NCBI RefSeq assembly: GCF_008369915.1
Contig: NZ_VSRN01000001.1
Location: 5,948,501-6,012,500 of the forward strand
Direction: 5' to 3'
Source: Dyadobacter sp. UC 10
GTDB lineage: Bacteria; Bacteroidota; Bacteroidia; Cytophagales; Spirosomataceae
DNA: 64,000 bases
Shown here piece by piece: positions 26,015 to 34,753 of this stretch. Below the pieces are notes generated by a model that made no database searches, was not told the origin of the DNA, and worked only from the letters and a program-made list of their open reading frames with translations. The first letter of the stretch is position 1; each line of letters opens with the position of its first letter. The translations under genes were made by a program, and so were the position numbers.

Positions 26015-27937
26015 ATGGAAAATACCAAAATACTGCTGCTTGATGACCGGGAAGAAAACCTGGTCTCACTCAAAGCAATCCTGAACAGGGCTGATATTGA
26101 AATTTATGCAACAACTTCTCCAAACGAAGCTTTAAGGATTGTTTGGGAAAATGACATTGCGGTTGCATTGGTTGACGTGCAAATGCCGGGGATGGATGGT
26201 TTTGAATTTGCAGAAACACTACTCTCCAATCCGAAAACAAAGGAGATCCTGATCGTGTTCGTTACCGCAATCTCAAAAGAGACGACTTATGCAGTCCGCG
26301 GACTTAAAACTGGCGCGATAGACTACCTCTACAAACCGCTCGATCCATTCATTACCAATGCGAAAGTCGATTCGCTGATCAGGCTGGCCAGAAGTCAGAA
26401 AGAAATCAGGGATAAAAATAAGCTGCTTGAAAATTACGCTACGATCATCATCAATTCCCCCGACATCATTGCTACCCTTGAAGCGGATTCTGGGAAAATT
26501 TTCTCCATCAATCCGTCTGTTGAAACGATTCTTGGTATTTCGCCCAGTGGTCTTATAGGTGTATCGATACTCGATCTATTGGTAGATCCGATCAACTCAT
26601 CTCTTCGGGATGTTTTGGTCAACAAAACCTACCTGGGGGGACATACTATGGTGATCGAGGATCAGTTTTACGGACTGTTGCGGCAACCTGTCTGGCTGGA
26701 ACTACGGATTATGTTCAAAAACAGATTGTTGTTTGTCAACCTGCACGATATAGAAAAGCGTAAAGCCCACGAGAGGGCACTGATAAACGCACAGCAGCAG
26801 GCCGACAAAGCGCGGAAGGGAAAAGAGGCCTTTCTGGCTAATATGAGCCACGAAATACGGACACCGCTAAACGGTATTATTGGTCTGGGCAACCTCCTGG
26901 CTGCTACCGAAATGACCCCGGGTCAGAAGGAACTGATCGATATGCTGAGACAGTCGTCAGGCTCTCTGTTAAATATACTGAACGATATTCTGGACATCTC
27001 TAAAATTGATGAAGGAAAGTTCTCAGTTATTCCGACGTCAACAGACCTGCGAGCGATTGCAAAAGGGATCATTGACCTGATGACATTCAAAGCGGAGGAG
27101 AAAAAGCTTCGCCTGCAATTCCAGGTAGACAATTCGGTTCCTGAATGCGTGATGGTAGACGGAATGAGATTGAACCAGATCCTGCTTAATCTCGTAGGAA
27201 ATGCACTTAAATTCACTGAGAAAGGAGAGGTGAGGCTCAAAATGGATTACCTGGCGAAAGTCAGCTCCGGGCACAAGATCAGGTTTATGGTGGAAGATAC
27301 GGGCATCGGAATGTCAGGTGAGCAGTTGGCTAATATTTTCTCGGAATATGGACAGGCCTCCGAGAACACATCACATCAGTATGGCGGCACAGGACTTGGG
27401 CTGACGATCTCACAGAAACTGGCGCGTTTAATGGGCAGCGAACTGGAAGTGAACAGTCGGCTTAATGACGGCAGCCAGTTCTTCTTCACTATGATCCTGA
27501 ATGACGCAAATCAAAAAAGTAAGGAAGCTAGGGTGTCGATCTCTTTTCATAACCTGCCTCCGTTTTCCGGAAAAAAAGTGCTTGTAGCGGAAGACAACCC
27601 GATCAATGCGCTATTATTAAAAAAATACCTGAAAGCGTGGCAGCTAGAAACAACCGTGGTAGTTAATGGGAGGGAAGCGGTGGAAACGCTCAGACAGCAG
27701 CTTTTTGACCTGGTGATTATGGACACCAGAATGCCGGAGATGGACGGTTTCCAGGCTGCGTGGGTCGCAAGGAATGATCTGAAAATTACAACGCCTATAT
27801 TGTCACTGTCAGCAACCGTTCTGCCCGAGGAAATCCAGCAAGCGTACGAGGCAGGTATGAACGACACACTTTCGAAACCTTTCGAACCAGAAAAGCTGCA
27901 TCAAAAGATTAGCCTGCTATTGCAGGAACCTGCTTGA
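26015..27937 (+). CDS. Cytosolic hybrid histidine kinase (REC-PAS-HisKA-HATPase-REC)
   Basis: The 640-residue protein has no membrane segment. An N-terminal receiver has Asp54 in VALVDVQMPGMDG. A PAS domain lies at about 140-250 (IINSPDIIATLE). HisKA has His279 in ANMSHEIRTPLNG, followed by HATPase_c with GYGQ-type ATP-lid features (TGIGM and GGTGLGLTIS). A C-terminal receiver has Asp570 in LVIMDTRMPEMDG. The N-terminal receiver suggests it is phosphorylated by, or tuned by, the CHASE3 kinase at the operon start. It is the last gene of the kinase-cheR-cheB operon. Confidence 0.92.
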   Translation: MENTKILLLDDREENLVSLKAILNRADIEIYATTSPNEALRIVWENDIAVALVDVQMPGMDGFEFAETLLSNPKTKEILIVFVTAISKETTYAVRGLKTGAIDYLYKPLDPFITNAKVDSLIRLARSQKEIRDKNKLLENYATIIINSPDIIATLEADSGKIFSINPSVETILGISPSGLIGVSILDLLVDPINSSLRDVLVNKTYLGGHTMVIEDQFYGLLRQPVWLELRIMFKNRLLFVNLHDIEKRKAHERALINAQQQADKARKGKEAFLANMSHEIRTPLNGIIGLGNLLAATEMTPGQKELIDMLRQSSGSLLNILNDILDISKIDEGKFSVIPTSTDLRAIAKGIIDLMTFKAEEKKLRLQFQVDNSVPECVMVDGMRLNQILLNLVGNALKFTEKGEVRLKMDYLAKVSSGHKIRFMVEDTGIGMSGEQLANIFSEYGQASENTSHQYGGTGLGLTISQKLARLMGSELEVNSRLNDGSQFFFTMILNDANQKSKEARVSISFHNLPPFSGKKVLVAEDNPINALLLKKYLKAWQLETTVVVNGREAVETLRQQLFDLVIMDTRMPEMDGFQAAWVARNDLKITTPILSLSATVLPEEIQQAYEAGMNDTLSKPFEPEKLHQKISLLLQEPA

Positions 27938-28031
27938 CAACCATTTTGCCACGATTTGTTTCCCGTATTCGTAATGATTAATTGTGGGAATTCGTTTAAC
28001 AGTTGTAATTAAAATGTTTCAAGCCAGCAAA

Positions 28032-28796
28032 ATGAGAAATATCAGAAACAGTGCAAGTTTATTGCTGTTAGTAACCCTTTTTGGATGCAGTTCGTCCAAG
28101 ACAATGACTTATGAATCGAAGTGGAATGCTCCTTTTTCGTACGTGGACGGTGTTAAGCCGGATCAGCAGGACCAGCGGTCGAGGTTAAGGTATGGAATAA
28201 TCAATGACGACCAGTTTGTTTATATTACTTTAAAAACAAAAGACCCGTCGACAATTCAAAATATTCTGAGCAGTGGTCTAAAAATTGCATTCAGCCCAGA
28301 AGGGCAGAAAAAAGAAGCCTATTCCCTTCTTTTCCCCGTTGTGATGAAAGAGGACAGGAAAGCCTTGAAGCGTATTGATACGGATCTGCCAAACAGTCTT
28401 GGCCTGGGACTATTACTTGATTCCTACAATAAGGAAGCGGTCTGGAAAGATAAAAGCGGGCAGCATTTCATCAATCTGGTTGCTCCGGACGGAAGTATCA
28501 AATCAACCATTTCGATGGATAGGGACGGTGAGCTGACAGAGCAAATAATTATCCCATTTAGTCTGATGGCGGTTAATGCGAGGGAAACATCCATGCTGGG
28601 TGTAAATATCAAGGTAGATGGCCAGTCATCACAATCGGGTTTCAGCCCGCGGATCGGCATCGGTCTGGGCGGTGGAATAGGAATGGGAGGCGGAATGGGG
28701 GTTGGAATCGGAAACGGAGGCTATGGTTCCCGGTATAACAACAATGAAAAAAATGTAGATATCAGGCTGGAAGTCCAACTTGCCAGGGCCAATTAA
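28032..28796 (+). CDS. Lipoprotein of unknown function with Gly-rich C-terminus
   Basis: From ATG 28032 the product is 254 residues with a lipoprotein signal (hydrophobic LLLLVTLF then GCSSS lipobox). ATG 28014 is an alternative start that merely lengthens the n-region. The middle is soluble-looking and mixed alpha/beta. Near the C-terminus a run of GIGLGGGIGMGGGMG-type glycines forms a flexible tail before a final strand, VDIRLEVQLAR. I do not recognise a family. It stands 95 bp after the signalling operon and ends at a strong terminator. Confidence 0.65.
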   Translation: MRNIRNSASLLLLVTLFGCSSSKTMTYESKWNAPFSYVDGVKPDQQDQRSRLRYGIINDDQFVYITLKTKDPSTIQNILSSGLKIAFSPEGQKKEAYSLLFPVVMKEDRKALKRIDTDLPNSLGLGLLLDSYNKEAVWKDKSGQHFINLVAPDGSIKSTISMDRDGELTEQIIIPFSLMAVNARETSMLGVNIKVDGQSSQSGFSPRIGIGLGGGIGMGGGMGVGIGNGGYGSRYNNNEKNVDIRLEVQLARAN

Positions 28797-28819
28797 AGTT
28801 GGCTAAACTATGATCCTGG

Positions 28820-28849
28820 GGCTCGTTGAGAAATCGACGAGCCTTTTTT
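28820..28849 (+). terminator. Rho-independent terminator after the Gly-rich lipoprotein
   Basis: GGCTCGTTGA (28820-28829) pairs with TCGACGAGCC (28834-28843) around a GAAA tetraloop, followed by six Ts. Confidence 0.88.
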
Positions 28850-29066
28850 GCTTTTTTCAATAGTTATGGTAGATATTGAAAATCAATCAATTGACCAGTG
28901 TTAAATACTATTCCACTAATAGGAAGCTAATTCTGTGTTGAATTGCGACTTAAAAAACATTAATTGATCGGGTTCGGGAACATAATTTGCTGAAAGGATT
29001 TAACTCTGTTTCTAACCTCGACGTTCCACGAATCAACCACAGGCATCGATCCCAAACAAATAGCTG

Positions 29067-30914
29067 GTGAAGAAGATCAATATTAAGAAATTCCATCATT
29101 TTTTTAAATACCAAAGGGACTTCACGAGGTATAGTTTGAAAAAGGCGAGAAGCTATGAGATCCTTCTGTTCTGGTTGAAAAGTGTACTGAACCGGACTCA
29201 GTTCCTGATCTTGTCAGGTATGCTGGTCGGAATCACATGTGGCCTGGCAGGCGTAGTACTCAAGGAGCTGGTTCACTACATTCACTATATCATCACCTAT
29301 AAAGTCCATTTCGAGCGGCAAGTCCTGTTCTATCTGCTCTTCCCGTTTCTGGGGATCGTAATTACCACGCTGGTTGTCATTTTTGTATTTAAGGGGCAGG
29401 ATAAAAAAGGCATTGCGGCGATACTCTACGAAATCGCGCAGAATTCGAGTATTGTTTCTTCGGTTAAAATGTATTCGCAGATCGTGCAAAGTGCGATCAC
29501 GGTCGGGCTGGGTGGCTCGGCTGGGCTGGAAAGTCCGATTGCGGTGACCGGTGCCGCGATCGGCTCGAATTTTGCGCGTACCTACCAGCTCGATTACCGC
29601 GAGCGGACCTTGCTGCTTGCGGCCGGCGCCACGGCCGGAATCGCCTCCGCATTCAATGCGCCGATCGCAGGTATGATGTTCGCATTTGAGATACTCTTGA
29701 CCGGTGTGGTTTTCTCCGATTTTATTCCGCTGGTTGTTGCCGCTGTCTGCGGAAGTTTGGTCTCGAAAATACTTTTGGAAGAAGAAGTCCTGTTTCAATT
29801 TAAGACCCGGAATGCTTTCGACTACCACAACATTCCCTATTACCTGCTCCTCGGAATTTTGTGCGGTTTGTACGCGAGATACTACGTGCTGATCGCGAAA
29901 ACAATCGATCACTATTTTCACAATCTCAAAATGTCCCGCATCCGGAAAGCGATGCTCGGCGGCGCTATTCTTTCCGTGCTTTGCGTGTTGTACCCGCCGC
30001 TATTTGGCGAGGGTTACGACACCATCAAAGCGATTACGAACGGGCAGATGCAGGAGGTCATGCAGAACAGTTTTTTCAGGTTCATCGGGTACCGCGAGTG
30101 GGTGGTGCTGGTGTTCGTCGCGGTGATCTGCCTGCTCAAAGCATTCTCCGCTTCCATCACTATTTTCAGTGGCGGTAATGGCGGGAATTTTGCACCCTCG
30201 CTTTTCGCCGGAGGTTCGCTCGGGTATGTATTTGCATTGCTCTGTTTGCAGTTCGGCATGACCGACGTACCAGTTAATAACCTGGTGATCGTGGGGATGG
30301 CAGGGGTGATGAGCGGCGTATTGTACGCGCCGTTGACAGCGATTTTTCTGATCGCCGAATCGACCTCCGGCTACGATCTTTTTATACCGCTGATGATCGT
30401 GTCGGTGATCTCCTTTTCGATGGCAAAATGGTTCTCAGCGATCTCGCCCGACCTGGAAAAGCTGGCTGAACAGGGCAAGATCTTTACCCGTGAACACGAC
30501 CGTAACCTGCTCTCCTTACTCCAGATTCTCGACCTTATCGACAAGGATGTGCAGGTGATCCGGCGCGACGCCTCTCCCGAAGAACTGGCAGAAGCGGTTC
30601 GCACCGGGCATCGGAATATGATCTCTGTGATCGACTCGGGCAACAGGCTGGCCGGCATCATTTCCCTGGATGATATCCGCCCGCTTTTTTTCAAGGAAGA
30701 GGCCCTTAATCTCCTCGAAGTAGAAGGCCTGATGAAGGTGCCGGAGGTAGTGATTAGTGACTTCGACAGCGTGATCAGCGTGGTCAAAAAGTTTGACGAA
30801 ACCGGCGCCTGGAACCTTCCGGTCGTCAAGGCAAACGGCGAATTTCTGGGGTTTATTTCCAAATCCAGTGTCCTCAACAGCTACCGTCAATTGTTACGTG
30901 CGCATTCGGGGTAG
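29067..30914 (+). CDS. ClC-family chloride transporter with CBS domain pair
   Basis: The 615-residue product contains a voltage-gated chloride channel/antiporter core (about 35-460, 10 or more membrane spans) and a C-terminal pair of CBS domains (about 480-610), which usually bind adenine nucleotides. Selectivity-filter motifs are GLESPIAV, where the gating glutamate of GxExP is kept, and GGNGGNFAPSLFAGG. The gating Glu is compatible with H+/Cl- exchange, but the proton-glutamate was not resolved. The start is GTG 29067; no nearby ATG improves it. The gene is monocistronic, with a ~220-bp AT-rich upstream gap after the preceding terminator in which I saw no further feature. Confidence 0.9.
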   Translation: MKKINIKKFHHFFKYQRDFTRYSLKKARSYEILLFWLKSVLNRTQFLILSGMLVGITCGLAGVVLKELVHYIHYIITYKVHFERQVLFYLLFPFLGIVITTLVVIFVFKGQDKKGIAAILYEIAQNSSIVSSVKMYSQIVQSAITVGLGGSAGLESPIAVTGAAIGSNFARTYQLDYRERTLLLAAGATAGIASAFNAPIAGMMFAFEILLTGVVFSDFIPLVVAAVCGSLVSKILLEEEVLFQFKTRNAFDYHNIPYYLLLGILCGLYARYYVLIAKTIDHYFHNLKMSRIRKAMLGGAILSVLCVLYPPLFGEGYDTIKAITNGQMQEVMQNSFFRFIGYREWVVLVFVAVICLLKAFSASITIFSGGNGGNFAPSLFAGGSLGYVFALLCLQFGMTDVPVNNLVIVGMAGVMSGVLYAPLTAIFLIAESTSGYDLFIPLMIVSVISFSMAKWFSAISPDLEKLAEQGKIFTREHDRNLLSLLQILDLIDKDVQVIRRDASPEELAEAVRTGHRNMISVIDSGNRLAGIISLDDIRPLFFKEEALNLLEVEGLMKVPEVVISDFDSVISVVKKFDETGAWNLPVVKANGEFLGFISKSSVLNSYRQLLRAHSG

Positions 30915-30985
30915 AAGTGCCACGTGAAACATTTTTTTAATTCCCAAATCGTAAATAATTGTTTAATAAGTAGATGAAAACTGTT

Positions 30986-31051
30986 TATATTTGATATATA
31001 TTTGAGTTGTCAAGTATATATCAACCTTCTATCAACTATATATCAAATATA
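30986..31051 (+). promoter_or_regulatory. 15-bp inverted-repeat operator region of marR-like gene
   Basis: TATATTTGATATATA (30986-31000) and TATATATCAAATATA (31037-31051) are perfect complements. A further half-site TATATATCAA lies at 31015-31024, and the small palindrome TTGAGTTGTCAA at 31002-31013. The right arm reaches the A of the start codon. The layout fits autorepression by the MarR protein. Confidence 0.65.
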
Positions 31052-31485
31052 TGGCAGCCATTTCTCAATCACTGAAACTCTTCCTGAACCTCACCACAGT
31101 ACAGACGTTGACTATCAAGAAGTTCGATTCAAAACTCAGTTCGCTGGGCATCAGTCTGAATGAATTTATGATCTTGTATCACCTCGGAGAAGCGCCTGAC
31201 GAGAAGCTCAGGCGCACCGATCTAGCTGAAAAATTAGGTCTGACGGCCTCCGGAATTACCCGGCTTTTGTCGCCTCTGGAGAAGCTCGGCATGGTAAGAA
31301 GAGAGGCAAATAGTCGGGATGCGCGGGTCAGTTATGTAAAGCTGGCCAATGCAGGCAAGAAGATTTTGACCGAATCCATTGTATCTGCCGAAGCCACGTC
31401 GGAGCAGATTTTGGCTTCCGTTAAAACAAAAAAACTCGAAGAGCTGTCAAAAATGCTCTTCGAGTTGGGCGCGACAATTGAATAG
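31051..31485 (+). CDS. MarR-family transcriptional regulator
   Basis: The 144-residue winged-helix protein is normal in size for MarR. The recognition region reads RRTDLAEKLGLTASGITRLLSPLEKLGMV, given here to about residues 50-78, then the wing with NSRDARVSYVKL. MarR dimers usually repress their own gene and neighbours until they bind a small ligand. Just upstream is a large AT-rich inverted repeat. The 3' end of the coding sequence also contains a hairpin that acts as a terminator for the opposite strand. Target genes other than itself are not evident. Confidence 0.9.
   Translation: MAAISQSLKLFLNLTTVQTLTIKKFDSKLSSLGISLNEFMILYHLGEAPDEKLRRTDLAEKLGLTASGITRLLSPLEKLGMVRREANSRDARVSYVKLANAGKKILTESIVSAEATSEQILASVKTKKLEELSKMLFELGATIE
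31422..31466 (-). terminator. Terminator of the minus-strand DUF4097 operon, inside the marR coding sequence
   Basis: Arms AACTCGAAGAGC (31433-31444) and GCTCTTCGAGTT (31455-31466) are perfect 12-bp complements. On the minus strand the hairpin is followed by TTTTTTTGTTTT. It lies 70-110 bp past the stop of the last minus-strand gene, within the last codons of the MarR gene. Confidence 0.8.
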
Positions 31486-31534
31486 AAACGGACGCCGGGG
31501 AAATGGTCTGCGTTTGGTGAAATCTAGGGCGGTA

Positions 31535-32368
31535 CTATTTGGCTTTTCTAACGTAAATATTGCCGTTCATATTCTTCATCATGATTTCGCTGCCGCCGCC
31601 ATTTACCTTGCCTTTGACCCAATCTTCGACCGACACGCGGAACATACCGTCCTTGTTGGACCGGGTAGCCTGGGGCTGGCTCTTTTCTACATTGATATCG
31701 AAATCGCTGTAAACTTCTCCGCGGTCAGATTTGATCTTCACATCAAATTTGGCTGTGGCCGGGAGCGATACATCTACATCCCCGTTGAGTGTCGAGAATG
31801 CCATCGGTGACTTCATATCAATCGTTTTAAAGTTCGCTTTGAGCGCACCGTTGATCGTATTCGCTACGGCCGATCCAGACACATTCGTGAGCGTGATATC
31901 GCCGTTTACATTCGCTATTTCAAGCTCGCCGTCTACGTTTTCCACAATGATGTTGCCCTCGTTGACGGTGGTAGCTTTCAGCGTGAATTTCTGCGGGACT
32001 TTAATATGCAGGTTCATTGCTTTATTGACGAAACGGGAGCTGATCGTGATCGCATTTTTTTCTTCGGTCGCGGTGAGTTCGATACCATTTCCGGGCACGA
32101 TCCGGCGCATGCCGCTGGCCCGTTCGTCATTGGGTTTGTCCGACTTATCAGCGCCTTTCGAAGTCGCTTCGATCACAACTTCCTTTCCGGCATATCCGCT
32201 GATCCGGATCGATCCGTTCAGCAGGTTCACTTTCAGGGAACCGGGTTTGGAAGGATCCGAGAGCGGCACGGTGATGGTTTCCTTTGCTTCGCTCTGAGCG
32301 CGTAGTGTGGTATTTACAAGCAGCAGGGAAATGGAAAATACGAGGGCTAAAATTGGCTTGGTTTTCAT
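31535..32368 (-). CDS. Exported DUF4097-family beta-strand repeat protein (distal copy)
   Basis: The 277-residue product has a signal peptide (1-24, ending TLRAQ). The rest is a repetitive beta-strand ladder of the DUF4097 type, with recurring 'NG-I-V/I' strand motifs such as LLNGSIRISGYAG, NVNGDITLTNVSG and TLNGDVDVSLPA. Such proteins form right-handed parallel or bactofilin-like strand stacks; their function is unknown. It is the last gene of a sigma/anti-sigma operon and lies 4 bp after its paralogue. The terminator lies inside the neighbouring marR gene. Confidence 0.82.
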   Translation of the reverse strand: MKTKPILALVFSISLLLVNTTLRAQSEAKETITVPLSDPSKPGSLKVNLLNGSIRISGYAGKEVVIEATSKGADKSDKPNDERASGMRRIVPGNGIELTATEEKNAITISSRFVNKAMNLHIKVPQKFTLKATTVNEGNIIVENVDGELEIANVNGDITLTNVSGSAVANTINGALKANFKTIDMKSPMAFSTLNGDVDVSLPATAKFDVKIKSDRGEVYSDFDINVEKSQPQATRSNKDGMFRVSVEDWVKGKVNGGGSEIMMKNMNGNIYVRKAK

Positions 32369-32372
32369 TTGC

Positions 32373-33236
32373 TTATGATTGTTTTTTGAGATAAATATTG
32401 CCGTTAAATGTTTCGAACCTGTAAGTAGGGCCGCCCTTACCGATCCGGATATACGTTTCGGTATTGAGCTTGTAAACCGTCTTGCTATTGCCGGTTTCCA
32501 GGTTTTTGACTACACGGGTCGGAAGTTGCTCCGCATTTGGGAAATCTGTGTAAAACTCGCCGTTGAAGCTTTTGAACTGGCAATCGGCGGAAAGTGCGGA
32601 AGGGTAGGTAATTTTAATATCCCCGTTCAGTGTCTTGAAATCTGATTCCCCTGGCGGTAGCGACACGAAATTGGCTTCTACATTCCCATTCACAGTCCGT
32701 ACTTTCGCCGCTCCTTTTGCATTGGAGACTCTGATCGCTCCGTTCACATTATTGACGCCGAGCGAACCAGTCACATTATCAACCGTTACATCGCCACCAT
32801 TGACGGTCGAAACGTGCAGATTAAGGGAATATGGGACCTTTACAGTAAAATTAAGTTCGAAATTATATTCAATTTTGGGCCCGTCCCAGTTTCGCCGGCC
32901 GCGGTTAGGCCGGGAATCAAATGGTTCGGCGATATAAGCGATAATGCTGTCGGCCTTCTGGTCAAATTCAAGCTTGAACTGCGCTTTACCTTCTTCCAGC
33001 ACATCTTTACTTTTCGCGGTGATTTTTTTGTCAATTTCCAGCAAAACCTTATCTCCACTGTAACCTTCTACTTTGATCAAACCATTGATATTGTAAATGG
33101 CCAGCGTACTTGCGGAAGCATTTTGGGAAAGGGTAAATTCTTTTTTCACATGCTCGCTGAATTCGAGCTTTTGGGCCGGGGCCTGGGTACAACAAAGCAC
33201 CGCTCCTGCCACTAAGGGGATTGCAAAAAATTTCAT
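32373..33236 (-). CDS. Exported DUF4097-family beta-strand repeat protein (proximal copy)
   Basis: The 287-residue product has a signal peptide (about 1-21, ending QAPAQ). The DUF4097 strand ladder has motifs parallel to the next gene: NINGLIKVEGYSGDKV, NVNGAIRVSNAKG, TLNGDIKITYPS and TFNGNIYLKK at the C-terminus. The two neighbours are diverged paralogues, probably from tandem duplication. Position directly behind an ECF sigma/anti-sigma pair suggests envelope-stress or surface-related expression; this is inference. It starts 24 bp after the anti-sigma gene stop. Confidence 0.82.
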   Translation of the reverse strand: MKFFAIPLVAGAVLCCTQAPAQKLEFSEHVKKEFTLSQNASASTLAIYNINGLIKVEGYSGDKVLLEIDKKITAKSKDVLEEGKAQFKLEFDQKADSIIAYIAEPFDSRPNRGRRNWDGPKIEYNFELNFTVKVPYSLNLHVSTVNGGDVTVDNVTGSLGVNNVNGAIRVSNAKGAAKVRTVNGNVEANFVSLPPGESDFKTLNGDIKITYPSALSADCQFKSFNGEFYTDFPNAEQLPTRVVKNLETGNSKTVYKLNTETYIRIGKGGPTYRFETFNGNIYLKKQS

Positions 33237-33260
33237 AGCTAATAAATGGATTATGGTTAT

Positions 33261-34100
33261 TTAAGTTAAATCCCTGATCGATTGTTCAATTTTAGTTTTG
33301 ACCAAATCATCCAGTCCTTCTTTTTTTAGCAAGATTTTCAATGCTTTAATAGAGCGTTTTTCCTGTAATTTGACCATCACATCGGCCAGAGCAGCCTGTA
33401 CCATCGGCGAATCCTGCCGAGCGAGTGATTTCACCAATCCGCTTCTCACGAGCGGATTTTCGGCATACTGGGTAAGCGCTTCGAGGGTAACGAGCCTTAC
33501 ATTCACATTGTCATCGTTATTGAGTGTTGTAAAAAGCGCATCGATTACGCGTTCGTCAGCTTGTGTGATCTCACTGGTGTAGCTCACCGCCCGCAGCCGC
33601 TCAGTTGCCGAAGGGTTTTCGATCAGTGAAAGCATCATCGTGCTTTTCATATCCTGCACCTGCGCCGCGAGCGTTTCTATCTGCTGTTGGTACACAGCCG
33701 ATTGATTTTTCCTTTGTGTGGTCTTGTAACCGATCGCCCAACCCAGGCCGACTAACAGGAGACTAAATGCCAATTGGACGGTCCATTGCGGCAAAATCCA
33801 GTTCCTCACCCGTTCAACCAGATCCTGCCAGGCAAAACCAGGTGCCTGCTTCTCAGCTTCCTTGAACTCATCCAGCATGTTATAAAAGTTGCTTCGCATA
33901 GATGCGCGCGGTTCTGGCACAGTGATCTTTCCCATGCTATCCCAAAGCTGCTTGTCGGCGGCAAACTCCTCCTGGCAACTCAGGCAGCCGGCCAGGTGAC
34001 TATTGATCTCCATTTGATCGGACTTACTGAGACGGTTGTGGAGCCAGTCTGTCAACCGTTCTTTGGATTGCTCGCAACGCATTTCGTTATCTTCTTTCAT
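33261..34100 (-). CDS. Anti-sigma factor: zinc-finger domain, membrane span and HEAT-like repeats
   Basis: The 279-residue product has an N-terminal zf-HC2-type anti-sigma domain with MRCEQS, then HLAGCLSC (the His-x3-Cys-x2-Cys zinc motif). A single membrane span is at about 107-128 (LLLVGLGWAIGY). The external part (about 180-279) has HEAT-like repeats, with phrases such as NVRLVTLEALTQYAENPLVRSG; I quote only its core. This would hold the sigma factor at the membrane. Its start overlaps the sigma gene by 14 bp; ATG at 34085 (MRCEQ) is an equally plausible start that would shorten the overlap. Confidence 0.85.
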   Translation of the reverse strand: MKEDNEMRCEQSKERLTDWLHNRLSKSDQMEINSHLAGCLSCQEEFAADKQLWDSMGKITVPEPRASMRSNFYNMLDEFKEAEKQAPGFAWQDLVERVRNWILPQWTVQLAFSLLLVGLGWAIGYKTTQRKNQSAVYQQQIETLAAQVQDMKSTMMLSLIENPSATERLRAVSYTSEITQADERVIDALFTTLNNDDNVNVRLVTLEALTQYAENPLVRSGLVKSLARQDSPMVQAALADVMVKLQEKRSIKALKILLKKEGLDDLVKTKIEQSIRDLT

Positions 34101-34638
34101 TAGTAAAAAACCTTTTTTTTAGTTCGCCCAAAGCCCTGTGTACCCTTACCTTCACTGTTCCTTCATTGATATTCAGCACGGTGGCAATCTCTTCATATTT
34201 CAGCTCCTGTAATCGGCTCAGGACAAGTACTTCCCGGTGCTCCGGTGACAGTCCGGCCATGGCCTGGTGCAGTAAATCAGTATTCTGCTGCTTTTCAAAG
34301 CCCTCGTCGGCAAGTATTCCGCCTCCTACGGTATCGGCTATATCGTTGATATCGAGGTGATGCTGCCCTTTACTTTGTCGAACAGAATCATTCAGCACAT
34401 TTCTCGCCAAATAATACATCCACGATCTGAATTCACCTTCACCCGTAAACGTATGCTTGTACTTGAGCATCCTGTAAAATACATTCTGAACAAGATCTTC
34501 GCTAGCGTCCGCCTTATGCGTCATGTGATAAAAGAATGCAAACAATGGCCGGTTATAGCGCTCAAACAGCAAACCCATCTTATCCAGATCGCCGGCTTTT
34601 ACCCGTAGCATCAACGAATTGTCTGTGAGCGTATTCAA
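34087..34638 (-). CDS. ECF RNA polymerase sigma factor
   Basis: The 183-residue product has region 2 at about 15-85 (LFERYNRPLFAFFYHMT, DASEDLVQNVF) and region 4 at about 120-175. The latter has LSPEHREVLVLSRLQEL and the recognition helix EEIATVLNINEGTVKVRVHRA. It is the first gene of the operon sigma, anti-sigma, DUF4097, DUF4097, all on the minus strand. The overlap with the anti-sigma gene suggests balanced synthesis of the two partners. Target promoters probably include its own; I could not identify its -35 sequence. Confidence 0.9.
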   Translation of the reverse strand: MNTLTDNSLMLRVKAGDLDKMGLLFERYNRPLFAFFYHMTHKADASEDLVQNVFYRMLKYKHTFTGEGEFRSWMYYLARNVLNDSVRQSKGQHHLDINDIADTVGGGILADEGFEKQQNTDLLHQAMAGLSPEHREVLVLSRLQELKYEEIATVLNINEGTVKVRVHRALGELKKRFFTNERR

Positions 34639-34726
34639 GCGGTCGGTTCTTTTTGTGGTGATTCTGACGTGATAACTCGGATGTTGAAGAAAGGTTACAG
34701 GAATTTAAAAGTTTTTTACCTGTGAT

Positions 34727-34748
34727 AAAAAAAGCCGGATAAACCGGC
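34727..34748 (-). terminator. Rho-independent terminator after the DUF2383 gene
   Basis: On the minus strand GCCGG-TTTAT-CCGGC is followed by seven Ts (34727-34733 as As on the plus strand). It begins directly past the stop of the gene at 34754. Confidence 0.78.
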
Positions 34749-34753
34749 CTTCT

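Noticed and set aside
29214..29921. 235-codon antisense frame in the ClC gene
   Set aside because: Composition is that of a shadow of a membrane protein gene; no recognisable domain.
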